DNA of 64,000 nucleotides from Anaerolineales bacterium (lineage in GTDB: Bacteria; Chloroflexota; Anaerolineae; 4572-78; J111). The notes under the pieces were generated by a model. The model was not told the origin of the DNA and did not search any database. It saw nothing but the letters and a program-made list of their open reading frames with translations. Below, in pieces: positions 60,986-64,000 of this stretch. Numbering within the stretch: the first letter of the stretch is position 1; every line of letters begins with the position of its first letter. The translations under genes were made by a program, and so were the position numbers. The stretch spans positions 16,680 to 80,679 of the forward strand of contig JACKAT010000022.1 of the NCBI GenBank assembly GCA_020634935.1, read 5' to 3'.

Positions 60986-61576
60986 ATGGACGAAACGACG
61001 GCGATCTATAAAGCCCAACAGGGCGACCTGGCCGCCTTCAACCAGTTGGTGATGGCATACCAGGGCACGGCGTACAACGTCGCCTATCGCGTTATGGGCA
61101 ACAGTGAAACCGCCGCCGACGCCTGCCAGGATGCCTTTCTCAAGGCTTATAAATCGATCAAGCAGTACGAGGGCGGCTCGTTCAAGAGTTGGCTGTTTCG
61201 GATTGTAACCAACACCTGCTACGATCACCTCCGCTACAAAAAGCGCCGACCGGCCACCTCACTGGATGATATGACCGACAATCCGGACGAACACAATACC
61301 CATTTGGTCAGCGACAGCGAAGCCCCTGAAGATCGAGTATTGCGGGGCGAATTAAACGATCTGATTCAGCTGGGGATTAACCAACTGCCTGAAGATCAAC
61401 GCCTTGTCCTGGTTCTAAGTGATGTTCAGGGAATGGCCTATCAGGAAATTGCTGAAATTATCGACCAGCCGCTTGGCACCGTCAAATCCCGGCTCAGTCG
61501 GGGCCGCCGCCGCCTGCGTGACTTTTTATTAGAACAAAAGGAACTTCTACCCGGTCAATATCGTCTTAACTCATGA
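60986..61576 (+). CDS. ECF-type RNA polymerase sigma factor
   Basis: A 196-residue sigma-70 family protein of the extracytoplasmic-function class. Region 2 has AAFNQLVMAYQGTAYNVAYR and ETAADACQDAFLKAYKSIKQ, with FKSWLFRIVTNTCYDHLRYKKRRP (region 2.4 and linker). Region 4 has INQLPEDQRLVLVLSDVQGMAYQEIAEIIDQPLGTVKSRLSRGRRRLRDFL (landmark near 130-180). It should guide polymerase to promoters of an envelope-stress or similar regulon. ATG 60986 is given; a TTG at 60971 is also possible, and neither has a strong ribosome site. The next gene, 47 bp later, looks like its membrane anti-sigma partner. Confidence 0.93.
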   Translation: MDETTAIYKAQQGDLAAFNQLVMAYQGTAYNVAYRVMGNSETAADACQDAFLKAYKSIKQYEGGSFKSWLFRIVTNTCYDHLRYKKRRPATSLDDMTDNPDEHNTHLVSDSEAPEDRVLRGELNDLIQLGINQLPEDQRLVLVLSDVQGMAYQEIAEIIDQPLGTVKSRLSRGRRRLRDFLLEQKELLPGQYRLNS

Positions 61577-61623
61577 AGTGGTATAAATGAGGCTACTTAA
61601 AATAGCCGAATGTTAAGTTTATT

Positions 61624-63258
61624 ATGGTAGATAAGAACAATCCTCAAATCGATAATGAATACATCCGCGATCTGCTCTCCCCTTATCTGGATGGCGAAGT
61701 CGATGATGCCGAACGGGCTTTGGTAGAAGAAGCCATAGCCGATTCCGATGAGTTGCAAGCGGAGTTAGACTCGCTGCGCCAGACGGTGGTTCTGCTCAAT
61801 AATTTACCACCCGTCCCTGCACCGCGCCCGTTCACCTTGACTCAAGCCGATGTACAGCCTGTTGCCCCGGCCCCTCAAAAACGGTCGTGGTTCGGCTGGT
61901 GGTTGGGTGGCTTTTCGGCCGCGGCTGCCGCCGTACTGTGTGTGGCGGTCGGCTGGGCGATGTTTAATTTCAACAGCCAGAGTACCCTTCAGGTTGCCCA
62001 AGCTCCGGCTCAAGAACGTGCGGCTCAATCACAAGCGGCCGCAACAGTAGAGGCACCGATGACCGCAATGGAGGCTCCGGCGGCAGAGGAAGCACCGGCA
62101 GCCGACATGGCTCAACAAGAAGAGGCCGCGGAGGAAGCGGCCGCCGCTCAAGCCGAGATGGCCGACAGTCTCGGCGATCAGAATAATTCCGGCGGCCAAC
62201 AACCGGCCGCAGCAGACAGTGAAGCTGCCGCAAAAAGCCAAGCCGAAATGCCGTCGATGACAGCTACCCCAACCGCTCTGCCGACTCCGGCCCAGGCATT
62301 AGCCTTACCCCCCACCCTCACTCTTGAAAGCGCCCCAGTAGCCCCACCGCCTCAACCTTCAGAAGAAGGTGAAACGCTTCAAGCGCTTGAAGCCCCTGAG
62401 GCAACTGATGAGACCCTGACGATTGAGTCCGTCCCATCGACAGCAAATTCACCGACCGTCGAGCCGAATGGCCAGGGCGGAAGCCTCCCTGAAACAGCCG
62501 AAGCGCCGGCTGCCGCTCGAGAGGCCGACATCGGGACAGAAGCCCCTCAAGATCAAACGCTAATGGCCGAAGGTGAGGAGTCAATGGCAGCGGCTGAGGC
62601 TGCGCCGGTGGAAGAGTCCCCCGCCTCAACCGAGACGGAGTCGATGGCGGCGTCCGAAGCAGCCTCAGATGAAGGAACCATTCAAGCCGAAGCAGCCGAG
62701 ACGGAGTCGATGGCAGCCGCTGAAGCTGCACCGGCACAAGAGTCGGAAGCCGCCCAGGATGCTGCCTCTAATCCCGAAATTACCCTCACTGAACCGGAAG
62801 CAACGCCGAGTGAAATCGTTCAGCCGTATGAAGCCTCTTCTCCAACACCAACCCTAGCCGCCGTTCAACCTCAGGCCCCGGCCGCAGCACCGGAATTACC
62901 GGGCGAAGCGCGGCCGGCGGAAGAGTCAGTGGGGCTAACCGAGCAACCGGCTGAAGAGGCCGGCGCCACCGGCGAGGCGGACGCCATTACCCAGTCTGGG
63001 CCTCAAGTTGAGGGTCTGCCCACAGCAACGGTCTCGACTCAGCCAGCACCGACAATCGTAGCGGCCGCAACCGCTACGGCCTTGCCCTCAGCTATCTCGC
63101 CTCAAGCGGCTCCGGCGGCAAGGGGGACACCGGTCACGGATGATGGCGCGGCGCCATCCAGTGTTTTGCCCTGGCTGTTTAGTACAGTATTAATTTTACT
63201 GGCAATGCTGACTATCATTGTTCTCTTAATTATTCTGCGTATCAGCCGTCGTCCTTAA
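61624..63258 (+). CDS. Membrane protein with anti-sigma-like N-terminus and long Ala/Glu/Pro-rich outer region
   Basis: A 544-residue protein. The first 65 residues (YIRDLLSPYLDGEVDDAERALVEEAIADSDELQAELDSL) resemble the anti-sigma (ZAS-like) domain but lack the HxxxCxxC zinc residues. A Pro linker precedes a membrane helix (about 94-118, LGGFSAAAAAVLCVAVGWAMF). Then comes about 390 residues of low-complexity Ala/Glu/Pro/Thr sequence with repeated MAAAEAAP and TETESMAA words, and a last hydrophobic segment (about 508-538) before a basic RISRRP end. The helix count suggests both ends are cytoplasmic with a long outside loop. It follows the ECF sigma gene by 47 bp and is the likely antagonist. 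Confidence 0.78.
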   Translation: MVDKNNPQIDNEYIRDLLSPYLDGEVDDAERALVEEAIADSDELQAELDSLRQTVVLLNNLPPVPAPRPFTLTQADVQPVAPAPQKRSWFGWWLGGFSAAAAAVLCVAVGWAMFNFNSQSTLQVAQAPAQERAAQSQAAATVEAPMTAMEAPAAEEAPAADMAQQEEAAEEAAAAQAEMADSLGDQNNSGGQQPAAADSEAAAKSQAEMPSMTATPTALPTPAQALALPPTLTLESAPVAPPPQPSEEGETLQALEAPEATDETLTIESVPSTANSPTVEPNGQGGSLPETAEAPAAAREADIGTEAPQDQTLMAEGEESMAAAEAAPVEESPASTETESMAASEAASDEGTIQAEAAETESMAAAEAAPAQESEAAQDAASNPEITLTEPEATPSEIVQPYEASSPTPTLAAVQPQAPAAAPELPGEARPAEESVGLTEQPAEEAGATGEADAITQSGPQVEGLPTATVSTQPAPTIVAAATATALPSAISPQAAPAARGTPVTDDGAAPSSVLPWLFSTVLILLAMLTIIVLLIILRISRRP

Positions 63259-63360
63259 GCTTGGTCTTTTCCTCTGGTTGACTTTTATAGGAAAAAGATT
63301 AAAATGAACGAAGGTTAAGGATACCACCAACCGTTTATCCTCAAACGCCTCGGGAGTATT

Positions 63361-64000
63361 ATGTCACAGCCCAACATTTTGGTAGTTGATAATGATGAAG
63401 GTTTCGGCTTCATGTTAAAGGACGGACTGAACAACACCGGCCAATTTGCGGCTGCGTGGGTTGACTCTGGCAGTGATGCGATTCAGGCCGTTGTCGAAGA
63501 CAAGTTCGATCTGGTCATTATCGATGTGGGCTTGCCTGATATGAAGCCGGAACAGTTGGTTCAGGCCATTCGCCATACCAAAAACGCGACTAAAATCATG
63601 TTAATCCCGATGATCGGCCAAAAATTGCCAGAATATCTGCAAAATTTGGAGATCAACGGGATTTTACCTAAACCTTTTTTTGTGGGCGACCTGCCCGATT
63701 TGGTAAACCATGCCTTGGGGCGCAAATCTCCTCAGGTGGCGCCGACACCGGTTCCCCCCCCCGTCGTAGTAGTAGAAACGCCGGCCGTATCAAGCAGCAA
63801 TAAAGCAGCTCCACCAGTCCCTGCTGCTCCGGCCCTCGATAACTATGCCTCTAATCTCAACATTCCGGTTGTTCCTCAAGAAACAGTTCGGTATTTGCGG
63901 GCCAGCGAGGCGGAAATTTTGCGGATCCTCAGCGATTTGAACCGAGAGGTACGGGCTGAAGCGATTTTGTTGATAGCCGGGGTGAATTTAATTGCCCAAG
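63361..64000 (+). CDS. Response-regulator receiver protein, 3'-truncated by window end
   Basis: At least 213 residues are visible and the frame is open to the edge. The receiver domain (1-120) has NILVVDNDEGF, the phospho-acceptor Asp in LVIIDVGLPDM (about 59), the switch-region segment MLIPMIGQ (no Thr/Ser at the usual place) and the Lys in GILPKPFFVGDLPDLV. A Pro/Val/Ala-rich linker (about 125-165) leads to VPQETVRYLRASEAEILRILSDLNREVRAEAILLI, which may be the start of a roadblock-like or other output domain. ATG 63361 lacks a strong ribosome site but starts a well-formed receiver domain. It lies 102 bp after the anti-sigma-like gene. Confidence 0.82.
   Translation, partial: MSQPNILVVDNDEGFGFMLKDGLNNTGQFAAAWVDSGSDAIQAVVEDKFDLVIIDVGLPDMKPEQLVQAIRHTKNATKIMLIPMIGQKLPEYLQNLEINGILPKPFFVGDLPDLVNHALGRKSPQVAPTPVPPPVVVVETPAVSSSNKAAPPVPAAPALDNYASNLNIPVVPQETVRYLRASEAEILRILSDLNREVRAEAILLIAGVNLIAQ

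Overview
The window is about 64 kb of a bacterial chromosome with moderate to high GC. No rRNA, phage or conjugation genes were seen. Several traits suggest a Chloroflexota (Anaerolineae-like) bacterium: many membrane-anchored proteins with long Thr-Pro stalks of the TPTPTPTAT type, FHA and cyclic-nucleotide-binding domains fused to extracellular domains, multi-GAF kinases, a eukaryotic-type UDP-glucose pyrophosphorylase and an F420-type luciferase-like oxidoreductase. This assignment is inference from style, not from a phylogenetic marker.

Layout. 1-4.9 kb: the 3' part of carB, a ROK-family fructokinase-like gene and a FAD amine oxidoreductase. 4.9-11.4 kb: a repeat-rich gap, then a three-gene signalling cluster (GAF histidine-kinase-like protein and two paralogous receiver/pseudokinase proteins) and a GNAT acetyltransferase. 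11.5-17.5 kb: msrPQ, a LysM protein, an AraC regulator with azlCD, and an M23 peptidase. 17.5-29.6 kb, mostly minus strand: multi-GAF histidine kinase, M23 peptidase, FHA/beta-propeller protein, AI-2E family permease, lepB, pnp and rpsO. 30-40.3 kb: class III aminotransferase, UDP-sugar pyrophosphorylase, ald, class I aminotransferase, two tandem-repeat arrays, a glycosyltransferase, pcm and a metallopeptidase. 40.5-47.3 kb: a four-gene minus-strand island whose products all end in the same kind of extracellular domain, next to tRNA-Leu(CAA). 47.9-58.5 kb: a meta-cleavage pathway for catechol (extradiol dioxygenase, dmpC, D, E, F, G, H and I homologues) with an IclR regulator and two identical-arm palindromes as likely operators. 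58.5-64 kb: a toxin-antitoxin remnant, an LLM oxidoreductase, an ECF sigma factor with an anti-sigma-like membrane protein, and a response regulator cut by the window end.

How the genes work together. The meta-pathway genes can take catechol through 2-hydroxymuconic semialdehyde, by the hydrolytic (DmpD) and the oxidative (DmpC-DmpI-DmpH) branches, to 2-hydroxypentadienoate, and then by hydratase, aldolase and acylating aldehyde dehydrogenase to pyruvate and acetyl-CoA. No gene that makes catechol is in the window. The GAF kinase and the two receiver/pseudokinase proteins look like a dedicated phosphorelay: one receiver has the phospho-acceptor Asp, its paralogue has Glu at the aligned position.

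The other notable trait is the density of short palindromic repeats. At least six families occur in most intergenic gaps. Some are nested in each other, one nested copy has terminal inverted repeats and a TTA target duplication, two lie in frame inside carB, and others supply the stop codons of ald and of the metallopeptidase gene. Two minisatellite arrays (41 bp and 42 bp units) add to this.
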